This document shows, piece by piece, positions 29,705 to 37,615 of a DNA stretch of 64,000 bases (the stretch's first letter is position 1; every line of letters starts with the position of its first letter). The notes under the pieces are model-generated. The model did not search any database. It had not been told where the DNA came from and was given only the letters and a program-made list of their open reading frames with translations. This DNA comes from DATAFF01 sp963744915. GTDB taxonomy: Bacteria; Pseudomonadota; Alphaproteobacteria; Rhizobiales; Aestuariivirgaceae. The stretch spans positions 310,001 to 374,000 of the forward strand of contig CAVUUY010000013.1 in the NCBI GenBank assembly GCA_963744915.1. Direction: 5' to 3'. Made by a program: the position numbers and the translations under genes.

Positions 29705-30217
29705 TTACCTACCGATTTTCCATCCGTTTGCAAGCCCTTGCTCGCCAAGCCTGCCAAGCGCCTCGCGCAGGCGCTCGTCCGGAACGGCCTTGAGGCGCGC
29801 TTTGAGCTTCAGGCGATCACCCGCGGCGAGCCGGTGCGCCGGCTCCCCGACCGGCTCCGCGGCCGGCTGGTCGACCAGCGTGTCGTCGGCGAGGATCTTC
29901 AGCCGCTCGACCACCTGATAGCCGAAGGCGGAATTGATGCGCTCGACGAGGCGGGGCGCATCGTGGTGGACGAGCACGGCATGGCCGGGGGCGACGCGCA
30001 GGGTGAGGACGCTGCCGCCGCCGCGCCCGGCCTGGCGCAGGCGGTCGGGGCGGCTGATGCGGGCGAGGGCGTCGCCGGCGAGCGCCGGCCATTGCCGCAG
30101 GAGCTCGGCATAGGCGTGGCCGAAGCGGGCGAACACCGCTTGGGTCAACTGGCGAAAATGCTTGTCGAGACGATCCATCGCGTACCGATCGAGGGGTTGG
30201 CTTTGCCGGCCGCCCAT
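29705..30217 (-). CDS. DUF721 (DciA-like) family protein
   Basis: 170 residues. The core, with FGHAYAELLRQWPALAGDALAR, LRVAPGHAVLVHHDAPRLVERINSAFGY and a final hydrophobic stretch, matches the DUF721 family, some members of which (DciA) bind the replicative helicase. Function in alphaproteobacteria is not settled. The start may be ATG 30217 or ATG 30178; neither has a clear ribosome site. It is divergent from mutY with 32 bases between the starts. Confidence 0.8.
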   Translation of the reverse strand: MGGRQSQPLDRYAMDRLDKHFRQLTQAVFARFGHAYAELLRQWPALAGDALARISRPDRLRQAGRGGGSVLTLRVAPGHAVLVHHDAPRLVERINSAFGYQVVERLKILADDTLVDQPAAEPVGEPAHRLAAGDRLKLKARLKAVPDERLREALGRLGEQGLANGWKIGR

Positions 30218-30249
30218 TATACGACGGGTGGCGGTACGGGGGTAAGGGC

Positions 30250-31356
30250 ATGACCAACCATCGTCAACATGATCCGGTCGCTGGTCGCGTGCTCGCCTGG
30301 TATGACCGCAACCGCCGGGACCTGCCGTGGCGGGCGCCGCCGGGGCAGGCGGGCGACCCCTATCGGGTGTGGCTGTCGGAAGTCATGCTGCAGCAGACGA
30401 CGGTGGCGGTGGCTGGCCGCTATTTTGCCGCCTTTGTCAGCCGCTGGCCAACCCTCGACAGTCTCGCGGCGGCACCGCTCGACGAGGTGCTCGCGGCCTG
30501 GGCCGGGCTTGGCTATTACGCGCGGGCCCGCAATCTCCATGCCTGTGCCAGGGTTGTGGTCAGGGATCATGGCGGGCGCCTGCCGGCAAGCGAAGCAGGG
30601 CTCATGGGGTTGCCCGGCATCGGCCGCTACACGGCGGCGGCGATCGCCGCCATCGCCTTTGACGTTCCGGCAGCGGCGGTGGACGCCAATGTCGAGCGGG
30701 TGGTGGCCCGGCTGGCGGCGATCGACATGCCGCTGCCCGAGGCCAAGCCGCAGATCAGGGCGGCGGCGGCGCGGCTGGTTCCGGACCGCCGGCCCGGCGA
30801 TTTTGCCCAGGGGATGATGGATCTCGGGGCGCTGGTGTGCACGCCGCGGCGGCCGAACTGCCGGGACTGCCCGGTGGCCGGGCAATGTGCCGGCCGCCGC
30901 TCGGGAGCGCCGGAGGGATTGCCGGTGAAGCGGCGGCGGGGGGTGAAGCCGAGGCGATTCGGGGCGTGCTTCTTTGCCGAGCGCGGCGACGGCGCGGTGC
31001 TGCTCAGACGGCGCGAGGAGCGCGGGCTGCTCGGCGGCATGCTGGAGTTCCCCTCGACCGACTGGGGCCCGGCGCCACCCGGCGATCCGCTGGCGGCGGC
31101 GCCGGTGCCCGGCGCCTGGCGGGCGGTGCCCGGCCAGGTCGAGCATTCCTTCACCCATTTCGACCTGGTGCTGACGGTCCACGCGGCCAAGGTCGGGCCG
31201 GCGAGCGCGGGGCCGGATCCGGCCTGGCGCTGGATCCCTGTCGAGGCTCTCGATCAGGCGGCGCTCCCCAGCGTCATGCGCAAGGTCGCCGCCCATGTGC
31301 TGGCGCCGCAGCTCGAACGCGGGCGCCGGCTGCAGGTCAGGCGCCGTCGCGGGTGA
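30250..31356 (+). CDS. mutY: A/G-specific adenine glycosylase
   Basis: Removes A mispaired with 8-oxoguanine. 368 residues. Family features: LSEVMLQQTTVA with the catalytic Glu, the helix-hairpin-helix GLPGIGRYTAAAI, the catalytic Asp in AVDANVERVVAR, and the iron-sulfur cysteines in CTPRRPNCRDCPVAGQC. The C-terminal NUDIX-like domain (about 235-355) recognises 8-oxoG. A GGGGTAAGGG precedes the ATG. Its last 20 bases overlap the 3' end of ccrM on the other strand. Confidence 0.96.
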   Translation: MTNHRQHDPVAGRVLAWYDRNRRDLPWRAPPGQAGDPYRVWLSEVMLQQTTVAVAGRYFAAFVSRWPTLDSLAAAPLDEVLAAWAGLGYYARARNLHACARVVVRDHGGRLPASEAGLMGLPGIGRYTAAAIAAIAFDVPAAAVDANVERVVARLAAIDMPLPEAKPQIRAAAARLVPDRRPGDFAQGMMDLGALVCTPRRPNCRDCPVAGQCAGRRSGAPEGLPVKRRRGVKPRRFGACFFAERGDGAVLLRRREERGLLGGMLEFPSTDWGPAPPGDPLAAAPVPGAWRAVPGQVEHSFTHFDLVLTVHAAKVGPASAGPDPAWRWIPVEALDQAALPSVMRKVAAHVLAPQLERGRRLQVRRRRG

Positions 31357-32488
31357 GCTTGGTGCGCAGCGCCTGGCGCAGCAGGTCGATGGGGATCAGG
31401 CGGCCGCTGCGGCGAATGTGCCAGAAGGTCCAGCCGTTGCAGGCTTCGGCACCCTGGACATGGGCGCCGATCTGGTGGATCGAGCCCGAGGCGTCGCGGC
31501 AGGCGATGGTGCCGTCGGCCCGCACCCGCGCGGCATGGCGCTCAAGGGGATCATGCAGCAGCTCGCCGGGCAGTATGAGGCTGCGCTCGACCAGCATGCC
31601 GAAGGGAATGCGGCGCTCGGCGCGCCGGCCTTCGGAGATGGCGAGGGCGGCATCGTCGATGCAGGCCGTGGCCTCGAGCCGCTCGAGGGCGGCGGCGACG
31701 TAAGGCGGATGGCGCTCGACGCCGACGAAGTGGCGGCCGAGCCGCTTGGCGACGACGCCGGTGGTGCCGGTTCCGAAGAAGGGATCGAGGACGACATCGC
31801 CAGGGCGCGAGGCGGCGAGGATGACGCGGTGCAGCAGCGCCTCGGGCTTCTGGGTGGGATGGATCTTGGCGCCGGCCGCATCCTTCAGCCGCTCGCTGCC
31901 GGTGCAGATCGGCAGCAGCCAGTCGGAGCGCATTTGGAGGCCGTCATTTAACGCCTTCATGGCATCATAATTGAACCGATAGGTCTTCTGGTCGGCATCC
32001 TTCATGGCCCAGATCAGGGTCTCATGGGCGTTGGTGAAGCGGCGACCGCGGAAATTCGGCATGGGATTGGTCTTGCGCCAGACCACGTCGTTGATGATCC
32101 AGAAGCCGAGATCCTGCATCTGCGCGCCGACGCGGAAGACGTTGTGGTAGGAGCCGATCGCCCACAGGGTGGCGGTATCGGTCATGACGCGGCGGCAGGC
32201 GGCGAGCCAGGCGCGGGTGAAAGCATCATATTCGGCGAAGCTGGCAAAACGGTCCCAGGGTTCCTCGACGCCATCGACCAGCGTCTGGTTGGGCCGCTTG
32301 AGGTCGCCCGCGAGCTGCAGATTGTAGGGCGGGTCGGCAAAGACCAGATCGACCGATTTGGGGGGAAGCTTGGCGAGCTCGGACAGGCAATCGCCGACCA
32401 GCACCTGGTCGAGAAACGGACGGATGTCCGGCGTCCTGGTCAATCCCATCTTCGTGCCCACGCTCGCGCCACTCACTGTGACGGGCAT
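31337..32488 (-). CDS. ccrM: CcrM-type DNA adenine-N6 methyltransferase (GANTC)
   Basis: 383 residues. Methylates adenine in GANTC and is cell-cycle regulated in alphaproteobacteria. Catalytic motif IV is in VFADPPYNLQLAGD, and the SAM-binding motif I is VLDPFFGTGTTGVVA in the second half, the beta-class order. The C-terminal ~90 residues form the CcrM-specific domain (GSIHQIGAHVQGAEACNGW). Upstream are two GANTC sites and a perfect CtrA box. It is convergent with mutY, overlapping it by 20 bases. Confidence 0.96.
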   Translation of the reverse strand: MPVTVSGASVGTKMGLTRTPDIRPFLDQVLVGDCLSELAKLPPKSVDLVFADPPYNLQLAGDLKRPNQTLVDGVEEPWDRFASFAEYDAFTRAWLAACRRVMTDTATLWAIGSYHNVFRVGAQMQDLGFWIINDVVWRKTNPMPNFRGRRFTNAHETLIWAMKDADQKTYRFNYDAMKALNDGLQMRSDWLLPICTGSERLKDAAGAKIHPTQKPEALLHRVILAASRPGDVVLDPFFGTGTTGVVAKRLGRHFVGVERHPPYVAAALERLEATACIDDAALAISEGRRAERRIPFGMLVERSLILPGELLHDPLERHAARVRADGTIACRDASGSIHQIGAHVQGAEACNGWTFWHIRRSGRLIPIDLLRQALRTKLTRDGA

Positions 32489-32491
32489 GGT

Positions 32492-32517
32492 GAATCCTCG
32501 ACGGCTCGGCGTGAATC
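32492..32517. promoter_or_regulatory. Two GANTC sites in the ccrM leader
   Basis: GAATC occurs at 32492-32496 and at 32513-32517, immediately upstream of the ccrM start (32488) and downstream of the CtrA box. In Caulobacter similar sites in the ccrM leader make its expression depend on methylation state; the same is inferred here. Confidence 0.7.
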
Positions 32518-32523
32518 CAATTC

Positions 32524-32539
32524 TTAAGAAATGGTTAAC
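32524..32539. promoter_or_regulatory. CtrA binding box upstream of ccrM
   Basis: A perfect TTAA-N7-TTAAC: TTAA at 32524-32527, seven bases, TTAAC at 32535-32539. This is the consensus for the cell-cycle response regulator CtrA, which activates ccrM in Caulobacter. It lies 35-50 bases upstream of the ccrM start. Confidence 0.8.
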
Positions 32540-32715
32540 GGGTCAATTGCCGATTTTCGCCGAGCATTGAAATGCATCTGACTGTCAACTAATTGATATT
32601 TACGGAACCTGCTCGACGATTTTCCGTTGAATTTCAAGGGACTTTGCACGAAACTGTTGCGGATCAGGCGGGAACCATGTCTTCTAAGACACGCGAGCAG
32701 GGGAAGGGTGGATCG

Positions 32716-32892
32716 ATGGGACGGGAGCTGGAAGAGCTTATTTCCAGGGCGCGTGGTGTTACCATGTCGTCGACCGATGTGCAGGAGCAGCGTCGGAGCT
32801 TCGCCTTTGGGAACGCTGGATTCGAGAACCCAATCATCACTCGAAAGATGGTGGATGAGGAGGACGAGGCGCGGCAGGCCAGCCCCAAATAG
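32716..32892 (+). CDS. Small antitoxin of a Fic module
   Basis: 58 residues, beginning MGRELEELISRARGVTMSS and ending in an acidic, polar tail. This layout, with RARxVxMS followed by EQRRSFAFGN, is that of small proteins encoded directly before Fic toxins. I chose ATG 32716 because GGGAAGGG lies about eight bases upstream and homologues start like this; ATG 32677 would add 13 residues. The stop is 6 bases before fic. The inhibitory motif (S/T)xxxE(G/N) known from VbhA is not clearly present; GNAGFEN is the nearest stretch. Confidence 0.7.
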   Translation: MGRELEELISRARGVTMSSTDVQEQRRSFAFGNAGFENPIITRKMVDEEDEARQASPK

Positions 32893-32898
32893 GCTTGC

Positions 32899-33492
32899 AT
32901 GCAGGAACCGCGCCACAGTCAGGCTGTTGAAGCCGAACTGATCCTGGACCCCGAAGAAAGAGCGAGGCGGGAAGCATCCAATGCACTTGAGCAGACAGCT
33001 CAAATGCAGTCGCTCATAGCTCAGACCGTGGCAGACGGCCGACCTTTCAGGCTCCGGCCGTCAGTGCTTCTTGGCCTAAATCGCGCCGCGCTAAAGGGCA
33101 TCAGTTTGTATGCAGGCCTGTTTCGCCCAGGGGATATTGCGATCGACAAGAGCAAGCACGAACCGCCAGGCGCGCATCTTGTCCCAGAGTTGATCGAAGA
33201 CCTTTGCGATTACGTCATGGACAACTGGGGAAAGGCTATGCCGATCCACCTTTCGGCCTATGTGATGTGGCGCATAAATTGGATCCATCCATTCACAGAC
33301 GGGAATGGCCGAACAGCGAGGGCAACATCCTATTTGGTCTTAAGCGTAGGCACCGGCATGCTGCTTCCTGGAACGCGAACCATTCCTGAGCAGACTATCG
33401 CGAATTGTGCCGCCTATTATGCGGCGCTCGAAGAAGCCGATGAGGCGTGGAAGGAACGCAATGTTCTCGACCTGTCGGCAATGGAGAATTGA
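32899..33492 (+). CDS. Fic/DOC family protein (putative AMPylating toxin)
   Basis: 197 residues. The catalytic loop HPFTDGNGRTAR (about residues 131-142) matches HPFxxGNGRxxR exactly, so AMP transfer is possible. The flap region is KHEPPGAHLVPELIEDLCDY. Near the N-terminus SNALEQ resembles the class II self-inhibition motif (S/T)xxxE(G/N), but with Q at the end. Such proteins AMPylate hydroxyl groups of target proteins; the target is not known. It follows its small partner by 6 bases. Its composition looks lower in GC than the neighbours, which fits an acquired module. Confidence 0.88.
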   Translation: MQEPRHSQAVEAELILDPEERARREASNALEQTAQMQSLIAQTVADGRPFRLRPSVLLGLNRAALKGISLYAGLFRPGDIAIDKSKHEPPGAHLVPELIEDLCDYVMDNWGKAMPIHLSAYVMWRINWIHPFTDGNGRTARATSYLVLSVGTGMLLPGTRTIPEQTIANCAAYYAALEEADEAWKERNVLDLSAMEN

Positions 33493-33556
33493 TCGCCGAA
33501 ATGCTAGCCGGACAGCTGCTCTCCGTTGCTGAATTAGCAGGCGCTACAAGGGCATC

Positions 33557-33631
33557 CTAAAGCAGCCGCTCCCGCACCGCTGCCACGAAGGGCTTGACGG
33601 CGGGCGTTCGCATGCGGGGGCGTGAAATCAT
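33557..33631 (-). pseudogene. Possible remnant: C-terminal end of a LysR-type regulator
   Basis: Read on the minus strand this encodes RPRMRTPAVKPFVAAVRERLL and a stop. LysR regulators often end in TPAxxxFxxxLRERL, so this looks like a severed C-terminus. No LysR sequence continues upstream, where the GntR gene ends instead. It is short, so the similarity could be chance. If real, it marks a deletion or insertion junction. Confidence 0.35.
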
Positions 33632-34356
33632 GTGGGGTCGAAATGGCGCGACAGGCGCGTCATGCTGTAAGCGATATAGTTTCTGCTGGCGTAGCCGATC
33701 GCATGGGCGTCTCCCACTTTCAGCGCGCGCCTGAGCTCGGTGAGCTCGGCTGCGAGCGCCTCCAGCGCTTCGGACCAGACATTCTCGACAATCTCATACC
33801 ACACCCGCGAGGTCTGCATGTAGAGGCTGTCGTGGATCTCCCGCAACGGCTCGTTGTCGATCAGGCTGTTTATCAGCCTGTGCCGGTCGCTCTCGACCAC
33901 CCAGAACGCCCGCAGCTCCGAGATGTTCTCGAGCTGCTCAGCGCGGGCGATCAAGTCCTCGATTTCGACGGCGGCCTCCTTGGCGCGCTGCATGTCGATG
34001 AAGTCGCCGAGAAGTGCGGTGATGCGCAGCCTGAGATCATAGACATCGCGCAGCCGGCGAAAGTCGACGCCGGTGACGATCGTCCCCACACCGTCGCGGA
34101 TTTCAACGAGGCGCTCGGATTCGAGCATCTGAAGGATCTGACGAATGGGTGTGCGGCTGACGCCAAACTCCTGCGCCAGGGAGGCCTCCTTCAGCACCAT
34201 CTGGGGAGGATAGTCGAAAAAGCAGATGCGGTCGCGCAGGCTCTGGTAGATCGAGCTGATCCGCGTGCGACCCCCCTTGCGCACGGCTCCATCCGGGGCG
34301 GCCGACCCATTGTCGGTTGCGGGCGAGGGTTCCGAGGCGGTTCGCAAGGACTTCAT
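33628..34356 (-). CDS. GntR family regulator, FCD (FadR-like) type
   Basis: 242 residues. The winged helix lies at about 35-100, with the recognition helix in LAQEFGVSRTPIRQILQMLE. The C-terminal FCD-type all-helical ligand domain follows (about 108-230: RLRDVYDLRLRI, then ESDRHRLINSLIDNEPL). Such regulators usually repress a linked catabolic or transport operon until the substrate binds. It is the last gene of the permease unit (4-base overlap), so it would be autoregulated with it. Likely targets are the GTATAC boxes at 37579 and 39268. Confidence 0.92.
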   Translation of the reverse strand: MKSLRTASEPSPATDNGSAAPDGAVRKGGRTRISSIYQSLRDRICFFDYPPQMVLKEASLAQEFGVSRTPIRQILQMLESERLVEIRDGVGTIVTGVDFRRLRDVYDLRLRITALLGDFIDMQRAKEAAVEIEDLIARAEQLENISELRAFWVVESDRHRLINSLIDNEPLREIHDSLYMQTSRVWYEIVENVWSEALEALAAELTELRRALKVGDAHAIGYASRNYIAYSMTRLSRHFDPT

Positions 34357-35198
34357 GGGGTTTCGTCCGTGGTCCTGCCGGTCAACCGCGCGCTCCGGCG
34401 GCGGAGCAGCTCGACGGCGCCAAGGAACAGGATCGATGTAACGAGGAGCAGCGTGGCCGCGGCCGTGACGATCGGCCCCGTGTTCTCCTTGATGCCGGAG
34501 AACATGACGAGCGGGATCGTTTTCTGGGCGGGCGCGGTCACGAAGGAAGCCACGACGACCTCGTCGAGCGAAATGGCGAAGGCGAAGACGGCGCCCGTGA
34601 GGACGCCCGGCAGAATGATCGGGAGCATGACCCGCCGGAACGCCGTGACGGGCGAGGCTCCGAGTGAAGCCGCGGCGCGCCAGAGATTGTTGTCGAAGCC
34701 CTGCAACGCCGAGAGCACGCTGATGACAACGAAAGGCATACCGAGCATGGCGTGCAGAAAAATGGCCGCCCAATAGGTGTTGTTGAGCCCGATCTTCACC
34801 ATTGCGAGGTAACCGCCGAGCGCAGTGATCACTATCGGAACCATGAGAGGAAAGAGGACGAGCACCAGGATGGCAAGCCTGGAGCGTGGCGACAGACGGT
34901 TGATGCCGAGCGCCCCCTGGGTGCCGATGACGGTCGAAAGGGCCGCTGCCGCGCAGCCGATGATCAGGCTGTTTCCGACGCCGGCCTGCCATGCCGGAGC
35001 GGTGACCACCTCCGCGTACCAGCGGCTGGTATAGCCGGGGAAAGGAAAGGCAATGATGCTGCCGGAAGAGAACGAAACCGGGACGACGATCAGCGCCGGC
35101 GCCACCAGGAAGACGAGCATCACCACCGTGAAGGAGCGGAAGGCCCAGGCGGGCAGCGGCAGGTCGTAGCGGTCAACCACGGGCCCGCCTTTCCGCAA
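34353..35198 (-). CDS. ABC transporter permease, PotC-like
   Basis: 281 residues with six membrane helices. The family EAA loop reads WRAAASLGASPVTAFRRVMLP (about residues 171-191), the contact site for an ATPase. Belongs to the spermidine/putrescine-type importer group, whose members also take up opines, phosphonates and other small cations, so the substrate cannot be named. It overlaps the upstream permease gene by 26 bases and the GntR gene by 4. Confidence 0.92.
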   Translation of the reverse strand: MRKGGPVVDRYDLPLPAWAFRSFTVVMLVFLVAPALIVVPVSFSSGSIIAFPFPGYTSRWYAEVVTAPAWQAGVGNSLIIGCAAAALSTVIGTQGALGINRLSPRSRLAILVLVLFPLMVPIVITALGGYLAMVKIGLNNTYWAAIFLHAMLGMPFVVISVLSALQGFDNNLWRAAASLGASPVTAFRRVMLPIILPGVLTGAVFAFAISLDEVVVASFVTAPAQKTIPLVMFSGIKENTGPIVTAAATLLLVTSILFLGAVELLRRRSARLTGRTTDETP

Positions 35199-36357
35199 GT
35201 GCGGTCCCCGGCCTCAGGATAAGGGCCATGGCCCCGACGAGCGCCAGGAAGATGACCAGGAATACGACGCCGAGTGCTGCCGCCAATGGCTGGTTGCTGT
35301 AGCGAAGTGCCGCGAGCTCGACAAAGGTGCCAAGCATCTGATCGGCGCCGCCTCCGATCAGAGCCGGGGTGATGTAGTAGCCGCTGGCCGAGGCGAAGAC
35401 CAGCAGGCATCCGGCAGCGATTCCCGACCGGCACTGCGGCAGATAGACCTTGCGGAAGACGGTAAAGGGCGTGGCCCCGAGCGAGCCGGCGGCGCGAAGC
35501 TGGTCACGTGGGACGGTTCGCATGGAATTGTAGGCGGGCAGGATCATGAAGGGCAGAAGCACATGCGTCATGGCGATGAGGACACCGGCGCGGTTGAAGA
35601 CGAGGCGCAGCGGCTCGGTGACCAGGTGCAGGAACATGAGCGTCTGGTTCACGAGGCCGCTCGTCTGGAGGAGAAGGATCCAGGCCATGGCGCGCACCAG
35701 GACCGACGTCCAGAGCGGCAACATGAGGACGAGAAGCAGGGGAACCGCCTTCCTTGGGGACAAGGAGGCAAGGTATAGCGCCACCGGAACGCCGAGCAGG
35801 AGGCAGAACCCGGTCACCATGATCGCAACCGTGAAGGTGCGCAGATAGATGTTTTGGTAAAGAGAGCCGGGAACGAAGCCGAGTTTGCCCTGCGCATCAC
35901 GCTTGAGATCGACGGCGGCAAGCAGGAAGCGGTCCGTCCACGGCCCGCTCGCATCGCGGATCGCACGCCAGATTTCCGGCTTTGCCCAACGGGCGTCATG
36001 GGCGATCAGCACCACCTTCGGGTCCCGGCCGTCCTGTTCATCAAGCGCCCTGAAGCTTCCAGAAAGGAGACTGAGCGCGCCCGGCATGTCGAGGTTGAGG
36101 CGGGTCGCGGCCTTGCCCCGCGATGAGCCGGCGACCTTCAGGTCCTCGGCAAGAGCCGCGTATGCCTCGTCCGGCACCGGCTCTGCAGGCTGCCAGCTCT
36201 TGAGCGCTGCAAGTGTCCGCGGCAGTGCGACCGCCACCTCCACATCCCGCGCGCTCGCCACCACCATGAGCAGCACAGGTATGACCAGGGTCGCCACGAG
36301 AAAGACCACCATCGGGGCAAGCAGGACAATGCTTGCGAGGCGATTTCTGATGGTCAT
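35173..36357 (-). CDS. ABC transporter permease, PotB-like, with a large periplasmic insertion
   Basis: 394 residues, about 100 longer than usual PotB. The extra sequence lies after the first helix (about residues 37-165) and includes DEQDGRDPKVVLIAHDARWA and a SLYQNIYLRTF before the second helix; by topology it is periplasmic. The remaining helices and the EAA loop (LRAAGSLGATPFTVFRKVYLP) are normal. Some PotB-like permeases of rhizobia have such an inserted domain. It is separated from the binding-protein gene by 147 bases containing two hairpins. Confidence 0.9.
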   Translation of the reverse strand: MTIRNRLASIVLLAPMVVFLVATLVIPVLLMVVASARDVEVAVALPRTLAALKSWQPAEPVPDEAYAALAEDLKVAGSSRGKAATRLNLDMPGALSLLSGSFRALDEQDGRDPKVVLIAHDARWAKPEIWRAIRDASGPWTDRFLLAAVDLKRDAQGKLGFVPGSLYQNIYLRTFTVAIMVTGFCLLLGVPVALYLASLSPRKAVPLLLVLMLPLWTSVLVRAMAWILLLQTSGLVNQTLMFLHLVTEPLRLVFNRAGVLIAMTHVLLPFMILPAYNSMRTVPRDQLRAAGSLGATPFTVFRKVYLPQCRSGIAAGCLLVFASASGYYITPALIGGGADQMLGTFVELAALRYSNQPLAAALGVVFLVIFLALVGAMALILRPGTALAERRARG

Positions 36358-36385
36358 CGTGGTCCGCTCCCGCCCTGTCCGGATG

Positions 36386-36446
36386 CCGGAGGGCCGACCG
36401 GCCTCCGGGCGATAAGGAGCGACGGCCAGCCTGCACGGACTGGCCG
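36386..36446 (-). promoter_or_regulatory. Two inverted repeats between the binding-protein and permease genes
   Basis: CCGGAGG...CCTCCGG at 36386-36409 and CGGCCAG...CTGGCCG at 36423-36446 (10-base loop). Neither has a T run, so they are not classical terminators. Hairpins at this place, between a solute-binding gene and its permeases, often protect the upstream message and lower downstream expression. That role is inferred from position. Confidence 0.5.
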
Positions 36447-36504
36447 CCGGACTGAAAGCATCCGGCGCGGCACCAGGTCGCGCCGGTCCGACAATGCCGT
36501 ACGG

Positions 36505-37545
36505 CTACTGGCTGGCAAAGAGGTTGAAGCGTTCGGTCAGAGGCTGAATGTTGTCGGTCCAGAACTTCGAATCGAGGCTGAGGGCGCCCTCGAGGTTTTT
36601 CGGAAAGGTCGGGAGCTCGGAGGCGATGTCCTCCGGCAGCTCGCTGGTCGCGACCTTGTTGGTCGGGCCATAGGCGACCTTGAGCGGCAGGATCTTTTGC
36701 TGCTCGGCCCGCGCCGCGAAGTCGAGGAATTTCATCGCCGCCTCCTTGTTCGGGCTGTTGCGCAAGATCACCCAGGAGTCGACCGCATAGATGCTGCCCG
36801 GCCAGATGAACCGGAAGTTCCGCTTGTCCGACTTGTTCGCAGCCGTGATGCGGCCGTTGAAGGCCATCACCATCGCCGCCTCGCCGGAGGCCAAAAGCTG
36901 CATCGCCTGTCCGCCGCTCTCGAAGAAGAGAAGATCAGGCTTGATCGTCTGAAGCTTGGCGAAGGCCCGGTCCACGCCTTCCGGAGTCCGCAGCGTGTCA
37001 TAGACCTTGTCGGCCGGAACACCGTCCGCCATCAGGGCGATCTCGAGAGCATATTTCGGGCCCTTGCGGATGGCGCGCTTGCCGGGAAAGCGCTTGGTGT
37101 CGAAGAAGTCCGCGACCGAGGTCGGGGCGGGATTGAGGCGATCCTTGTCGTAACCGATGCCCGCCGACCACACCATCGAGCCGACGCCGCATTTGCTCAC
37201 GCCCTCCGGGATCAGCCGGTCCTTCTCCTTGATCTGCGCCCAATCGATCGGCTCGTAGAGGCCCTCGGCGCATCCGATCTGGACCTCCTCCGCCTCGCCC
37301 TGGACCACGTCCCAGCCCGGATCACCGCCGGCCTCGACGCGGGCGCGGATCGTTCCGACGCCGCCGTTCCAGGCATCGTCCACGACCTTGCCGCCGGATT
37401 CGGCAGCGAACGGCGTGAAGAACGCCTCACGCTGGCCGTCCGACACGGCGCCGCCCCAGGATATGATGGTGAGATCGCGAGCGACTGCAGGCTGAGCGAT
37501 TCCGGCCGCCAATGCCACGGCCAGCAGCGATAGACGCAGCTTCAT
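36505..37545 (-). CDS. ABC transporter substrate-binding protein, PotD/spermidine-like
   Basis: 346 residues with a clear Sec signal peptide (LSLLAVALAAGIAQPAVA, about residues 5-22). The mature protein starts DLTIISWGGAVSDGQREAFF, the normal opening of this extracellular solute-binding family. Later parts include WNGGVGTIRARVEAGG and MLLASGEAAMVMAFNGR-type sequence in the hinge. The ligand cannot be inferred. First gene of the transport unit, with a GTATAC pair 34-50 bases upstream. Confidence 0.92.
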   Translation of the reverse strand: MKLRLSLLAVALAAGIAQPAVARDLTIISWGGAVSDGQREAFFTPFAAESGGKVVDDAWNGGVGTIRARVEAGGDPGWDVVQGEAEEVQIGCAEGLYEPIDWAQIKEKDRLIPEGVSKCGVGSMVWSAGIGYDKDRLNPAPTSVADFFDTKRFPGKRAIRKGPKYALEIALMADGVPADKVYDTLRTPEGVDRAFAKLQTIKPDLLFFESGGQAMQLLASGEAAMVMAFNGRITAANKSDKRNFRFIWPGSIYAVDSWVILRNSPNKEAAMKFLDFAARAEQQKILPLKVAYGPTNKVATSELPEDIASELPTFPKNLEGALSLDSKFWTDNIQPLTERFNLFASQ

Positions 37546-37578
37546 GGTCGTTCCTCCCTATGGGCCCTTCCTGGTGAA

Positions 37579-37595
37579 GTATACGGTCAGTATAC
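37579..37595. promoter_or_regulatory. Paired GTATAC boxes, candidate GntR operator
   Basis: GTATAC at 37579-37584 and again at 37590-37595, 11 bases centre to centre, one helical turn. GTATAC with flanking T/A is the usual core of operators for FCD-type GntR regulators. It lies between the binding-protein start and the amidase stop, upstream of the transport unit. Confidence 0.55.
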
Positions 37596-37615
37596 AGCGC
37601 CGAGTCAATATGCAT

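Noticed and set aside
31337..31356. 20-base overlap of mutY and ccrM 3' ends, considered as a frameshift or annotation error
   Set aside because: Both proteins have normal family C-termini, so the antisense overlap of the tails seems genuine.
33493..33556. Gap after fic, considered for a further toxin-antitoxin gene
   Set aside because: Only short frames without start signals; nothing supports a gene.
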